From Klebsiella indica (GTDB lineage: Bacteria; Pseudomonadota; Gammaproteobacteria; Enterobacterales; Enterobacteriaceae): a stretch of DNA of 64,000 nt. How positions within the stretch are numbered: the first letter of the stretch is position 1; each line of letters starts with the position of its first letter. The position numbers were made by a program, and so were the translations under genes. The DNA is taken from positions 62,001-126,000 of the forward strand of contig NZ_VCHQ01000006.1 of assembly GCF_005860775.1 (NCBI RefSeq), read 5' to 3'. The notes beneath the pieces are model-generated. The model ran no database searches. It saw only the letters and a list, made by a program, of their open reading frames with translations, and was not told the DNA's origin. This document shows, piece after piece, positions 46,164 to 55,089 of this stretch.

Positions 46164-46415
46164 TCAGTTGTCCGATCCTTTGCTGATATGCTGACAGAGT
46201 TCACCGATAGTCATCCCAGGGTTATGGATAAACCAGTCTGCCTCCAGGGTAATGTTGAATTCACGTTTTGCCAGTACCATCAGCTCAACATAGTCCAGAC
46301 TATCCAGCTTCAGCCGAACGAGGGGCGTGTTCTCATCCACCTCATCAGGCTCGAGATCTTTGGCATCGCAAAGCATTTCGCAGACTTTTTGCAGAACCTC
46401 ATCATACGGAATCAT
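46164..46415 (-). CDS. Dedicated acyl carrier protein
   Basis: The 83-residue acidic protein has the phosphopantetheine Ser39 in LDSLDYVEL and the usual helical pattern. It is clearly not AcpP (DSLDTVEL with other flanks), so it is a pathway-specific carrier for the neighbouring KS, dehydratase and ketoreductase. It sits 16 bp after the dehydratase gene. Confidence 0.9.
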   Translation of the reverse strand: MIPYDEVLQKVCEMLCDAKDLEPDEVDENTPLVRLKLDSLDYVELMVLAKREFNITLEADWFIHNPGMTIGELCQHISKGSDN

Positions 46416-46431
46416 AAATTATCCTTATTTA

Positions 46432-47238
46432 TCAATTAATAACTGGACCAACTTTTAGCGTAAGCACATTCGTCATTATCAGGTCATCCCACTGTGCCGC
46501 CGCGGCAATACGCACCACCGCTCCCTTGCCCACCTGGCCGACCACCAGCGAGGGCAGCAGCCAGAGCGACAGAGATTCGGGCCAAATCGGCCCCCCTGTG
46601 TTCATAAGACGGGTATCGAACACCACTTCCTGATGGGTTTGCAGCACCGGATAATGGGTAAAGATTTGCTGCAACGAGGTTTCCCCCTGACCGAGCAGAA
46701 CGGCAATGTTCTCCTGGCGCAGCAACGCTTCATCGCAAATCAACTGGCGGAAGAGCAACGCGTCGAGAAACTGCCACTGCGCAAGATCGGGCCAGGCGCT
46801 GTTGAAATAAGATTGCAGGGCAAGTAGCGTCCGGGGGGCAAGCGTGCTGGGCTGCTTTCCCGCCAGCGATTCCGGCTCAGCGGCAAAGCTGAGCTGGCAT
46901 GACAAACAGGCCTCGCCGCGCTGTGGATCGTTGACTGTCGCGGCGGATAAAATGTGCTTTCTCGCCGCTCCTGGCATTAACAACCAGTCGGTATCGCACC
47001 ATAGCGGCCTGCGCAAACGAACCCGGCATTTCAGATAACGTCCGGCATCAGACATCAGATAGGGCAACCGCGCCTGGACATCGCGTTTCACGTCCAGCAG
47101 CGCGCGCATCCCGTGAACGCTCAGCTGACTGCCGCCCATTGCGCGCGCAGCCTCAAGATCGAAGTGGATTGGATTATCATCCCCGGAAAAAGCCGCCCAC
47201 TGCCGGGCGTCGGCAAGGGTGTAATGAAGCCGCTTCAC
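46432..47238 (-). CDS. MaoC-like hotdog dehydratase/hydratase
   Basis: The 268-residue protein has the hydratase-2 motif FSGDDNPIHFD (17-27) with catalytic Asp20/His25 and N-terminal hotdog sequence; the length suggests a double-hotdog with the second half degenerate. It would dehydrate 3-hydroxyacyl-ACP. It overlaps the KS by 4 bp. Unlike FabA/FabZ, the NPIHF motif is MaoC type. Confidence 0.8.
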   Translation of the reverse strand: MKRLHYTLADARQWAAFSGDDNPIHFDLEAARAMGGSQLSVHGMRALLDVKRDVQARLPYLMSDAGRYLKCRVRLRRPLWCDTDWLLMPGAARKHILSAATVNDPQRGEACLSCQLSFAAEPESLAGKQPSTLAPRTLLALQSYFNSAWPDLAQWQFLDALLFRQLICDEALLRQENIAVLLGQGETSLQQIFTHYPVLQTHQEVVFDTRLMNTGGPIWPESLSLWLLPSLVVGQVGKGAVVRIAAAAQWDDLIMTNVLTLKVGPVIN

Positions 47239-48488
47239 GCATGTTTCTCCAGCACCAGCGCGGCATTTGCGCCACCGAAACCAAAGCTGAGATTCAGAGC
47301 CCGGCGAACCTCGCCCTGACGATGCCCTTCAGGGATATAGTCAAGATCGCATTGCGGATCGGGTTGGGTTAAATGCGCCGTCGCGGGCATGATCCCGGAC
47401 GCCATCGCCTGCAGGCAGACGATCGTTTCAAAGCTTCCTGCTGCGGCGATCAGATGCCCTGAGTAGGCTTTAGTGCTGGAAACCGGGATCCGGTACGCAT
47501 ATTCACCCAGGGCCTTTTTCAGCGACTGCGTTTCGTTAATATCGTTAAGCGGCGTCGAAGTGCCATGAGCGTTGATATAGTCGAGATCGGCGGGCTGAAG
47601 ATCCGCGCCGCGCAGCGCCCAGCGGATGGTCTGTTCGCGGGCCACGCAATCTTCCGCCGGGGAGGTAAAATCCACCGCATCGGAAAAATTAGCATAACCG
47701 GTGACTTCCGCGAGGATCGTCGCGCCGCGCGCAAGCGCACGCTCACGCTCTTCCAGGCACAGCACCGCTCCCCCCTCCGAAAGTACAAACCCGCTGCGTT
47801 GCAGGCTGAACGGGCAGCTGGCACGCTCCGGCGATTCCGTTTCCCGGCTCAGCGCGCCAAGCACATCAATATTCCAGATGGCGCAAACGCTGTTTAATGA
47901 CTCCCCGGCACCGGCGAGCATCATGCTGGCGCGTCCAAAGCGAATCGCATCATAAGCCTCGCCGATAGCGATGGTGCCGGTGGCACAGGCGGCAACCGGC
48001 GTATTTTGATATCCGCGTAAGTTCCACAGTTGACTACAGGCGGCAGTGGTGACATTCGGCATAGAGAAAAAGCAGCTAAAGGGTGAAGAAACGCCTTTTT
48101 TCTCAAACTCCGGCACCGCCAGATAGCTTTCATCTAACCCGGCCCAACCGGAACCAATAATCGCGCCGCACATCAGCGGCTCATAAAACGCGGCGGGCTG
48201 TTCACCGGCAAAAGCCATCGCCATCGCTTCCCGCGCGGCGGCCAGCGCAAGGCGCGCGTGGCGCGGCAGACGCCGACGAATGACGGCGGGAACGCCCTTC
48301 AGACTCGGTTCGTTCGCCACCTGTCCAATAAAATGGGTATGAATACCGTGAGACGAAAGATCCACATAGCGGTAGCCGTATTGATAATCCATGATCGCCT
48401 GCCAGCTTTCGGCGGCGCTATCGCCCAGAGGAGTCACTGCGCCATAGCCGGTTATCACTACGCGATAGGGAGGGTTACTGTGACGCAT
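47235..48488 (-). CDS. FabF-like beta-ketoacyl synthase
   Basis: From the ATG at 48488 the protein is 417 residues and has a full KAS catalytic set: Cys168 in VAACATGTIAIG, His308 in NAHGTSTPLND, Lys340 and His345 in STKAYSGHLIAAAG. The Cys is followed by ATG rather than the ATS of FabF. It condenses malonyl-ACP with an acyl primer. Only one KS is present, with no chain-length partner or acyltransferase, so malonyl units must come from cellular FabD. The frame stays open 36 codons upstream inside the OMF gene; that part is not used. Confidence 0.88.
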   Translation of the reverse strand: MRHSNPPYRVVITGYGAVTPLGDSAAESWQAIMDYQYGYRYVDLSSHGIHTHFIGQVANEPSLKGVPAVIRRRLPRHARLALAAAREAMAMAFAGEQPAAFYEPLMCGAIIGSGWAGLDESYLAVPEFEKKGVSSPFSCFFSMPNVTTAACSQLWNLRGYQNTPVAACATGTIAIGEAYDAIRFGRASMMLAGAGESLNSVCAIWNIDVLGALSRETESPERASCPFSLQRSGFVLSEGGAVLCLEERERALARGATILAEVTGYANFSDAVDFTSPAEDCVAREQTIRWALRGADLQPADLDYINAHGTSTPLNDINETQSLKKALGEYAYRIPVSSTKAYSGHLIAAAGSFETIVCLQAMASGIMPATAHLTQPDPQCDLDYIPEGHRQGEVRRALNLSFGFGGANAALVLEKHA

Positions 48489-49872
48489 GTCGGGATATCC
48501 TCTGTTGCGGGTTATTGCCTCCCTGCGCCAGCCAGAGCTGCAAAGTGGCATAAAGATAGTCGTACTGGTTTTGTGCGAGGCTGTTCTGCACATCAAGCAG
48601 CGTATCCTGGGCGTTCAGTAGCGTCTGGTAGTCCACCGCGCCCGCCCGATAGCGACTCGCGGTGAGCGTCAGACGCTGCTGACCCCATTGCAGCGATTGC
48701 AACAAACGATCGCGCTGCTCGTCGGCGTTAAGCCGTTTTTCCATGGCGTTATCCACTTCCGACAGCGCGGTATAAGCCGTCGTGCGGAAATTCACCGCCT
48801 CCTGCTGTACCTTGACGCTGGCCTGCGCCACGGTGAGCTGTACCGTATTCCACTGGATAAAGGGGGCGCCGACGCTGCCGCCGACAACCCGTAGCGGATC
48901 GCTAAACCACTGGCGAAAAATCTGGCTCCCGGCGCTGAGGGTTCCCTGTAGCGAAAGGGTGGGATAGAAGCTCAGCCGCGCGGCATCCGACCCCGCCAGC
49001 GCCGCGCGCAGACGGGACTCCGCCGCCTGCAGGTCGGGTCGGCTGGCGAGCGCCGCCAGCGGGGTTGCGGAATCAATGGCGATACGCTGGCGAACATCCA
49101 GCCCGGGGGCTTCATCGCTATGCTGGGCGGGTGGTCGGTTAAGCAGCAGCGCCAGCGCGTTGCGTGCCAGTGCCCGCTGCTGTTGCAGGGCAAGCCGTTC
49201 ATTCTGGCGGCTAATGAGCGTCTGCCGGGCCTGCAGCACATCAAGCCGCCCGACCTTCCCTGCCCGCTGCCAGGACTCAATCTGCGCCAGCGTCTGTCTG
49301 GCAATGTCCAGGCTAACCGTCTGATACGCCATCTGTTGATTCAGCAGAGCGATATTCCAGTAAAGCTGCGCAGTGGTACCAATGGTTGACAGGATCGTCG
49401 CCCGGTAGTCCTGTTCGCTGGCAATCGCTTCCCACTCGCTTTGTTCGCGAACCCGCGCCAGCTTGCCCCAGAGATCCAGTTCATAGCTTAATGACAAGGA
49501 GGCACTGTAACTCTCCTGCGAACGTCCGCTATTTAACGCTTTTGAATGCGTACCACTGCCGTTGAGCGTCGCCTCAGGGCTGATATTCGTCCCGGTGAGC
49601 CCGGCTGAAATACGCGCCTGTTTTAGCGTTAACGCGGCAGCGGCCAGATCGTTGTTACTTTCCAGCACCTGACCGATCACCCGCGACAGCCGCTCGTCGC
49701 CGAAACGATCCCACCAGCGTCCCGCGTTCTCCTGTGAAGACGTCATACTCAGCGCCTCCGTCCGCTGCCAGTGTGCAGGCACCGACAGCAGCGGACGCTG
49801 ATAATCGCTGCGGGTCAGGTTCCCGCAGCCGGTGAGCAGGATTATCAACATCAATAAAAGAGAGGATCTCAT
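48475..49872 (-). CDS. Outer-membrane efflux lipoprotein (NodT/TolC-like)
   Basis: The 465-residue protein has a lipoprotein signal (LIILLTGCGN; Cys16) and two outer-membrane efflux repeats with long coiled coils, of the NodT/RND-OMF type. It would form the outer-membrane duct for MacAB and perhaps also for the C39 exporter. It overlaps macB by 4 bp and the KS start by 14 bp. Confidence 0.9.
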   Translation of the reverse strand: MRSSLLLMLIILLTGCGNLTRSDYQRPLLSVPAHWQRTEALSMTSSQENAGRWWDRFGDERLSRVIGQVLESNNDLAAAALTLKQARISAGLTGTNISPEATLNGSGTHSKALNSGRSQESYSASLSLSYELDLWGKLARVREQSEWEAIASEQDYRATILSTIGTTAQLYWNIALLNQQMAYQTVSLDIARQTLAQIESWQRAGKVGRLDVLQARQTLISRQNERLALQQQRALARNALALLLNRPPAQHSDEAPGLDVRQRIAIDSATPLAALASRPDLQAAESRLRAALAGSDAARLSFYPTLSLQGTLSAGSQIFRQWFSDPLRVVGGSVGAPFIQWNTVQLTVAQASVKVQQEAVNFRTTAYTALSEVDNAMEKRLNADEQRDRLLQSLQWGQQRLTLTASRYRAGAVDYQTLLNAQDTLLDVQNSLAQNQYDYLYATLQLWLAQGGNNPQQRISRHASQ

Positions 49873-51812
49873 TCGCGTGCCAACGCCTCCGTCGGATTAA
49901 GCCGCGCGGCTCTGCGCGCCGGGAAATACCCGAACGTCAGGCCAATCAGGGCGGAAAAACCACAGGCCATCGCCACCGGTCGCCAGGTGAAGACCATCGA
50001 AAACGCCTGCGTCAGCAGCGCAAACAGGTTACCGGCGACCCAGGAGCCTAACACCCCCGTCAGCCCGCCGAGCGCGCAAATCATCACCGCCTCAATCAAG
50101 AACTGATGCATGATGTCGGACGGACGGGCGCCCACCGACAGGCGAATACCAATCTCATGGATTCGCTCGGTAACCGACACCAGCATGATATTCATGACCC
50201 CGACGCCGCCGACCAACAGCGAAATCGCGGCAATCGCGGTGATCAGCAGCGACATCGAGTCAGAGGTTTTTTGCAGCGTCCTGGCAAGCTGTTCGTCAGT
50301 CTGGACAAAGAAATCTTTTTTACCGTGTTCGCGAATAAGATGCCTTTCCGCACGCCGCGCGGCCTCCTGCGGCGATAGCGTCTCCGGAAAGCGCAGCGTG
50401 AGCGCCTCCAGCGGCTTATCGCCGGAAATCCGCTGCAGAAGCGAGGTGTAGGGGATCCACGCCGACATAAATCCACTGACCACCTTCGGCCCCGGTTTGC
50501 TGGCGATACCGATCACCCGCCACGGCGCGCCGGCGATTTGCACAATTTTCCCCAACGGATCTTCATTGCCCGGAAACAGCGTCTCTTTGCTGGTTTCATC
50601 CAGTACCAGCACCGGCTCCCGATCATTGACATCGCGGTGAGTAAAACCGTTGCCATGAATAAAACGGATCCCCTGCAATGAGAAATAGTCGGCGGAAACC
50701 CCGGAGAGAATAATTGAGGAGTCAAATCCCTGACGCACCGCGGTCGTCATGCTGGAGACAACGGGCGACACGCCGAGCACCCAGGGCTGCTGGCTGAAGC
50801 TGGCGATATCTTCCAGCGACAGCGCCCGTTCCATGTCCGGGCGTTTGCTGCCCCAACCGGTGCCGGGACGGATTTCAAGAGTGGTGTTACCCAGCTTGCC
50901 TATCTCGTCCATGATGGTCCGCCGGGCGCCTTCGCCTACCGCCATGGAGGAGACCACCGATGAGATACCGATGATAATGCCAAGCATCGACAGGAAGGCG
51001 CGCATTCGATGGCCCAGCAACGCGCGCCACGCCATCCGTACCGACTCCGCCACGCTGCGAGAAAGAGAAGCCCGGCCGTTATCCTGTACCGCAGGCAGCA
51101 ATTGAATGTCATCATTATCACGCGCGGAATAGCGATTATCGGCGACGATCTGTCCATCGCTGATCTCGATGATCCGCTGCGCCTGCTGCGCCACTTCGCG
51201 GTCATGGGTGACGATAATCACCGTGTGCCCGTCGGCGTTGAGCTGGTGCAGAACATCCATCAGCGCCCGGCCGCTGACGCTATCCAGCGCCCCGGTAGGT
51301 TCATCGGCGAGAATAATCTGCGCGCCGTTGATCAGCGCCCGACAGACGCTGACCCGCTGCTGCTGCCCGCCGGAAAGTTGCGCCGGTTTATGCTGTAAAC
51401 GCGCATCAATCCCCAATTTTTCCGCCAGTAGCGCGATTCGCGCCTGGCGTTCAGCGGCGGGCATCGCGGTATAGAGTGCGGGGATAGCGATATTCTCTTC
51501 CGCCGTCAGATAAGGCATCAGGTGATAGCGCTGAAAAATAAAGCCCAGCCAGCGGCTGCGCAACTCCGCCAGCACCGCGCTATTGGCCTGATGAGCGGCG
51601 ATCCCATTAATATAAACCTCGCCGCTGCTGGGCTTATCCAGGCAGCCGATAATGTTCATCAGCGTTGATTTACCCGAACCGGAAGCTCCCATGATCGCCA
51701 CCATTTCGCCGGGCATAATGGTCAGCGAGACCGATTTCAGCACCGGGATCGTCTGCGTCCCGGCGGCAAAATGACGGGTAACGTTGTGCAGGACAATTAA
51801 CGGATTCGTCAT
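49869..51812 (-). CDS. MacB-type ABC exporter (ATPase-permease fusion)
   Basis: The 647-residue protein has an N-terminal ATPase (GASGSGKSTL, LSGGQQQRVSVCRAL, IILADEPTGALD), a first membrane helix near residue 275, a MacB periplasmic domain, and a C-terminal three-helix FtsX domain. It matches MacB length. MacB uses ATP to push periplasmic substrates through an OMF with MacA. The operon position implies the peptide or lipopeptide as substrate rather than macrolides. It touches macA. Confidence 0.92.
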   Translation of the reverse strand: MTNPLIVLHNVTRHFAAGTQTIPVLKSVSLTIMPGEMVAIMGASGSGKSTLMNIIGCLDKPSSGEVYINGIAAHQANSAVLAELRSRWLGFIFQRYHLMPYLTAEENIAIPALYTAMPAAERQARIALLAEKLGIDARLQHKPAQLSGGQQQRVSVCRALINGAQIILADEPTGALDSVSGRALMDVLHQLNADGHTVIIVTHDREVAQQAQRIIEISDGQIVADNRYSARDNDDIQLLPAVQDNGRASLSRSVAESVRMAWRALLGHRMRAFLSMLGIIIGISSVVSSMAVGEGARRTIMDEIGKLGNTTLEIRPGTGWGSKRPDMERALSLEDIASFSQQPWVLGVSPVVSSMTTAVRQGFDSSIILSGVSADYFSLQGIRFIHGNGFTHRDVNDREPVLVLDETSKETLFPGNEDPLGKIVQIAGAPWRVIGIASKPGPKVVSGFMSAWIPYTSLLQRISGDKPLEALTLRFPETLSPQEAARRAERHLIREHGKKDFFVQTDEQLARTLQKTSDSMSLLITAIAAISLLVGGVGVMNIMLVSVTERIHEIGIRLSVGARPSDIMHQFLIEAVMICALGGLTGVLGSWVAGNLFALLTQAFSMVFTWRPVAMACGFSALIGLTFGYFPARRAARLNPTEALARE

Positions 51813-52972
51813 CAGCCAGGCCCCGCGTCCTGCGGGATCACCACCCGTTCGCCGGGCCGCAATCCTTCAAGCACCTGCGCATACTGGCGATCGTTAATCC
51901 CGATACGCACGGTTCGCTCCTCGCTGCCGTTCTCCTTTTCCACCCTCACCAGGTAGCGCTCATCACCGAGAGCACGCCCCAGCGCGGCGACCGGCACCCG
52001 CAGTACATCTTTCACCTGGGCGATACGGATAAACACCTGGGCGGTCATTGAGGTTTTCAGCAATCGCTGACGGTTATCCACCTCAAAGGTGCCGTTATAG
52101 TAAATCGCGCTGCTTTGCTGATTACTGACAAAGGCAGCGCTATTTTGTTCTTCCAGCGCCTCCTGCGGGGCGGGCTGGACATAGCCAAGCTGCCCCTCAT
52201 AGCGCGTCTGCGGATCGGCAATCACATAAAACCACAGTGGCTGTCCCGGATGGATTTTCTGGATATCCGCTTCAGAAATACGCGTTTGTACCTGCATTTT
52301 ATCAAGGTCGGCGAGCACCAGAATGGTCGGTGCGATTTGCGAGGAAACAATGGTTTGCCCCTCACGGGTAACAATCCCCAGCACTTCACCATCCATAGGG
52401 GCGAGAATGCGGGTGTAGCCGAGGTTAGCTTTGGCGGTCTGCACGCTCATTTCCGCCTGCACAATCTGCGCCTCATTGACCGCAACCTGCTGAACCTGGG
52501 CGGCATACTGCGCCTGCGCCTGTTCGAGATCGCTGTTTACCCCGGATCCCTCGCGATTCATGGCCTGTTCCCGCGCCAGCGCTTTGCGGTACTGCTCCAG
52601 CATGGCCTCCGAGGCGAGTTTTTGCGCCCTGGCGCTGGCCAGTTGCGCAGTAGCGTTGCGTAACTCCGAAAGCTGCAGCGTCGGGTCGATTTCAGCCAAT
52701 AGCTGCCCCTTTTTCACCCGTTCGCCCTGACGTACATACAGCTTGCGTAGCTGACCGCTAACCTGAGCGCCGATGCGCACCTGGACCGCAGGTTTGATAA
52801 TGCCGCTTGCCAGCACCACCTTTTCGATATCCCCGCGATCGAGCGCGACGCTATAGAGTGACTCACCCTGCAGCGGAAACGAACGCGGGTATAAAACCGC
52901 AACGATAATGATCGCCATCGCGGTCAGCGCAAGCAGTAACGTTTTACGGCGACGTAAAAATCCTCGCATCAT
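51812..52972 (-). CDS. MacA-type periplasmic adaptor
   Basis: The 386-residue membrane-fusion protein has an N-terminal membrane anchor (about 9-29), lipoyl/barrel-sandwich domains (VRIGAQVSGQLRKLYV; APMDGEVLGIVTREGQT), a coiled-coil hairpin, and beta-barrel domains. It bridges MacB and the outer-membrane factor. It overlaps the C39 exporter gene by 4 bp, so it might serve that exporter too. Confidence 0.91.
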   Translation of the reverse strand: MMRGFLRRRKTLLLALTAMAIIIVAVLYPRSFPLQGESLYSVALDRGDIEKVVLASGIIKPAVQVRIGAQVSGQLRKLYVRQGERVKKGQLLAEIDPTLQLSELRNATAQLASARAQKLASEAMLEQYRKALAREQAMNREGSGVNSDLEQAQAQYAAQVQQVAVNEAQIVQAEMSVQTAKANLGYTRILAPMDGEVLGIVTREGQTIVSSQIAPTILVLADLDKMQVQTRISEADIQKIHPGQPLWFYVIADPQTRYEGQLGYVQPAPQEALEEQNSAAFVSNQQSSAIYYNGTFEVDNRQRLLKTSMTAQVFIRIAQVKDVLRVPVAALGRALGDERYLVRVEKENGSEERTVRIGINDRQYAQVLEGLRPGERVVIPQDAGPG

Positions 52973-55080
52973 CGGCCTGGTGCTCCCTGCCCGATATCCC
53001 GCAATTCGCCATCATGCAGACAATAAACTCGCGTGAAATGATGTAAAATCGGCGCGCTGTGGGTCACCACAATCAGCGTTTTTCCCTGTTCACGACAGTG
53101 CTGGCACAACGCTGCGATCACCGTCTCGGCGGTTGCATCATCAAGATTGGCGGTCGGCTCATCAAACAGCAAAATAGGCCGTGTGCTGTAGAGCGCCCTC
53201 GCCAGCATCAGCCGCTGACGCTGGCCTAAAGAGAGCGCGGAATGGCTTTCGCGGATCAGCGCCTCCATGCCTCCCGGCAACGCCTGAACCACCGGTCCCA
53301 GCGCCATTTTCGTCAGTAACGCTTCCACTCGCCCGCGATCGCTGTCGCTATACCATGGGTCAAATAAAGTGATGTTTTGCAGCACAGAGGCATTAAACAG
53401 AATATCTTCCTGACTCTGTAACCACACCTGCAAGGCCAGCTGCTGCGCACTCGCCTCATCGTTGTTCAACAAAATTCGTCCATGTTGCGCGGAAAACAGT
53501 CCGGCCATCAGGCGCAGCAAGGTGCTCTTTCCTGCGCCTGAGTCGCCAACGATCGCCACCTGATCCCCCGGTTCCAGAATCAGATCAACGGCGTTCAGCA
53601 CCGTTCTCCGCGGATCGTAGTGAAAGCTCACCTGCTCGAACGCCAGCCGCGGCGCCTCATCCACGCAGAGCGGTGAAAATACCGGCGATGCAGCATCGCG
53701 TTTTGTAAACAGGCTTCGGGCACGGGTGTCAATGACATGCAGCTGTGATTTGCGGATCACGGCATAGAACAGCCGCGTGACGTAGGAGGTAAAAATCTGC
53801 CGTAAGAAGCTGTAGGCGAAGAAGTCGCCCAGCGAGATCTGTTTAGCCTGTACCAACGGCAGCACCACCAGCATAAAAACCACCATCTCAAGGCTTCCGG
53901 TCAGTTGATACAGCCCCTCTTTGACTTGCTGATACACTTTCTGCCGCTGAAGACAACGAAAAAGGTCATAAGAAAAGCGGGCAAACTGTGCTTTGCGCTG
54001 CGTTTCCAGTCCGGCGGTTTTGATGGTTAACACTCCTTGCAAAGTTTCCATCAAAAAGTCATTCAGCGTCGCGCTTTTGAGCTGTAGCTGCTGGGTATAC
54101 CAGCGGTCGCGGAATATCGCCCAGACGCTAATCAGCCCCATCACCACGATGCCAACAGCAGAAATTAGCGCCAGCACCGGTGAGATCCAGAACATAATGC
54201 CGATCGCGATGACGCAAATAATCCAGTCCGAGCGCAGTCCGTTATCCAGCTCGATTTTTTGCAGCATCCCTCCCTGCCAGGCAATAAAGCGACTAAAAAT
54301 ATCCCCCGGCGCGCGTTTTTCAAAAAAACGCAGCGGGTTATTCAGCAATCTGGAAAAACCGATGTCGCTATTGAGCAATACAAAACGGCGAATGAAACGT
54401 TCGCTAATCACCCTGACGCCTAACGCCAACAATGTGGAAACGACAAAGGCGAGGATGAACCACAGGTAAGGAAATTGTGCGTTCCCGACGTCAGAAAAAG
54501 CCTGATTAATTGCGTGGCTGACCATCGTCGGCATTAAAAACAGCGTCAGCGAGACCAGAAACGTTAATAGCATCAGCGTGTAAATTCCCGGTACCGCCGC
54601 CGTCTCCTTCAGGCTCATCGCCCCTGGCATCGCTTGCTGAACATCAGCGATAGCCGATGGGGACATAACGCCTGCGGAAGGAGACTCTTCGAGGATCAGC
54701 GCATAGCCGCTGATCTCTTTTTTTAACGCCGAGAATGGCAACCACTGTTGGCCAATCGCCGGGTTCATCACGCAGACGTAATCGCCTTTGTGCCACGCCA
54801 GCAGGACATAGTGGCTGGCGCCATAGTGCAAAATGGACGGGAACGGCAGCGCATGAATTTCATCATGATCGAACAGGACCGGAACGGTAGCGATCCCGAG
54901 CTGTTGCAGAATAGCAGATAAATCGCTCAACGATGTCCCGTGATCGGATGCCGGGAATATTTCCCGCAATGCCGGGAGCGAGCACGAAATATTCTGGGTT
55001 TGCGCCAGCATCGCAATACAGGAGAGGCCGCACTCATTGCTCTCTTCCTGAAAAACCATATCCGGGATAATTGTTTTCAT
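52969..55080 (-). CDS. C39 peptidase-containing ABC exporter (bacteriocin type)
   Basis: The 703-residue protein has an N-terminal C39 cysteine protease domain (Gln11, Cys17 in ESNECGLSC, His90 in YGASHYVLL), a six-helix transmembrane domain (about 165-440), and an ATPase (GDSGAGKSTLL, LSLGQRQRLMLARAL, ILLFDEPTANLD). Such exporters cut a leader after Gly-Gly while exporting the core peptide; a double-glycine peptide gene lies at the start of this operon. The third catalytic position, usually Asp in DPxxG, is Asn106 (MNPAIG). It overlaps macA by 4 bp. Confidence 0.92.
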   Translation of the reverse strand: MKTIIPDMVFQEESNECGLSCIAMLAQTQNISCSLPALREIFPASDHGTSLSDLSAILQQLGIATVPVLFDHDEIHALPFPSILHYGASHYVLLAWHKGDYVCVMNPAIGQQWLPFSALKKEISGYALILEESPSAGVMSPSAIADVQQAMPGAMSLKETAAVPGIYTLMLLTFLVSLTLFLMPTMVSHAINQAFSDVGNAQFPYLWFILAFVVSTLLALGVRVISERFIRRFVLLNSDIGFSRLLNNPLRFFEKRAPGDIFSRFIAWQGGMLQKIELDNGLRSDWIICVIAIGIMFWISPVLALISAVGIVVMGLISVWAIFRDRWYTQQLQLKSATLNDFLMETLQGVLTIKTAGLETQRKAQFARFSYDLFRCLQRQKVYQQVKEGLYQLTGSLEMVVFMLVVLPLVQAKQISLGDFFAYSFLRQIFTSYVTRLFYAVIRKSQLHVIDTRARSLFTKRDAASPVFSPLCVDEAPRLAFEQVSFHYDPRRTVLNAVDLILEPGDQVAIVGDSGAGKSTLLRLMAGLFSAQHGRILLNNDEASAQQLALQVWLQSQEDILFNASVLQNITLFDPWYSDSDRGRVEALLTKMALGPVVQALPGGMEALIRESHSALSLGQRQRLMLARALYSTRPILLFDEPTANLDDATAETVIAALCQHCREQGKTLIVVTHSAPILHHFTRVYCLHDGELRDIGQGAPGR

Positions 55081-55089
55081 TATGATGTA

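Noticed and set aside
45425-48488. Housekeeping fatty-acid synthesis (fab) cluster
   Set aside because: No fabD, fabH, plsX or rpmF; the ACP and MaoC-like protein are not AcpP or FabZ.
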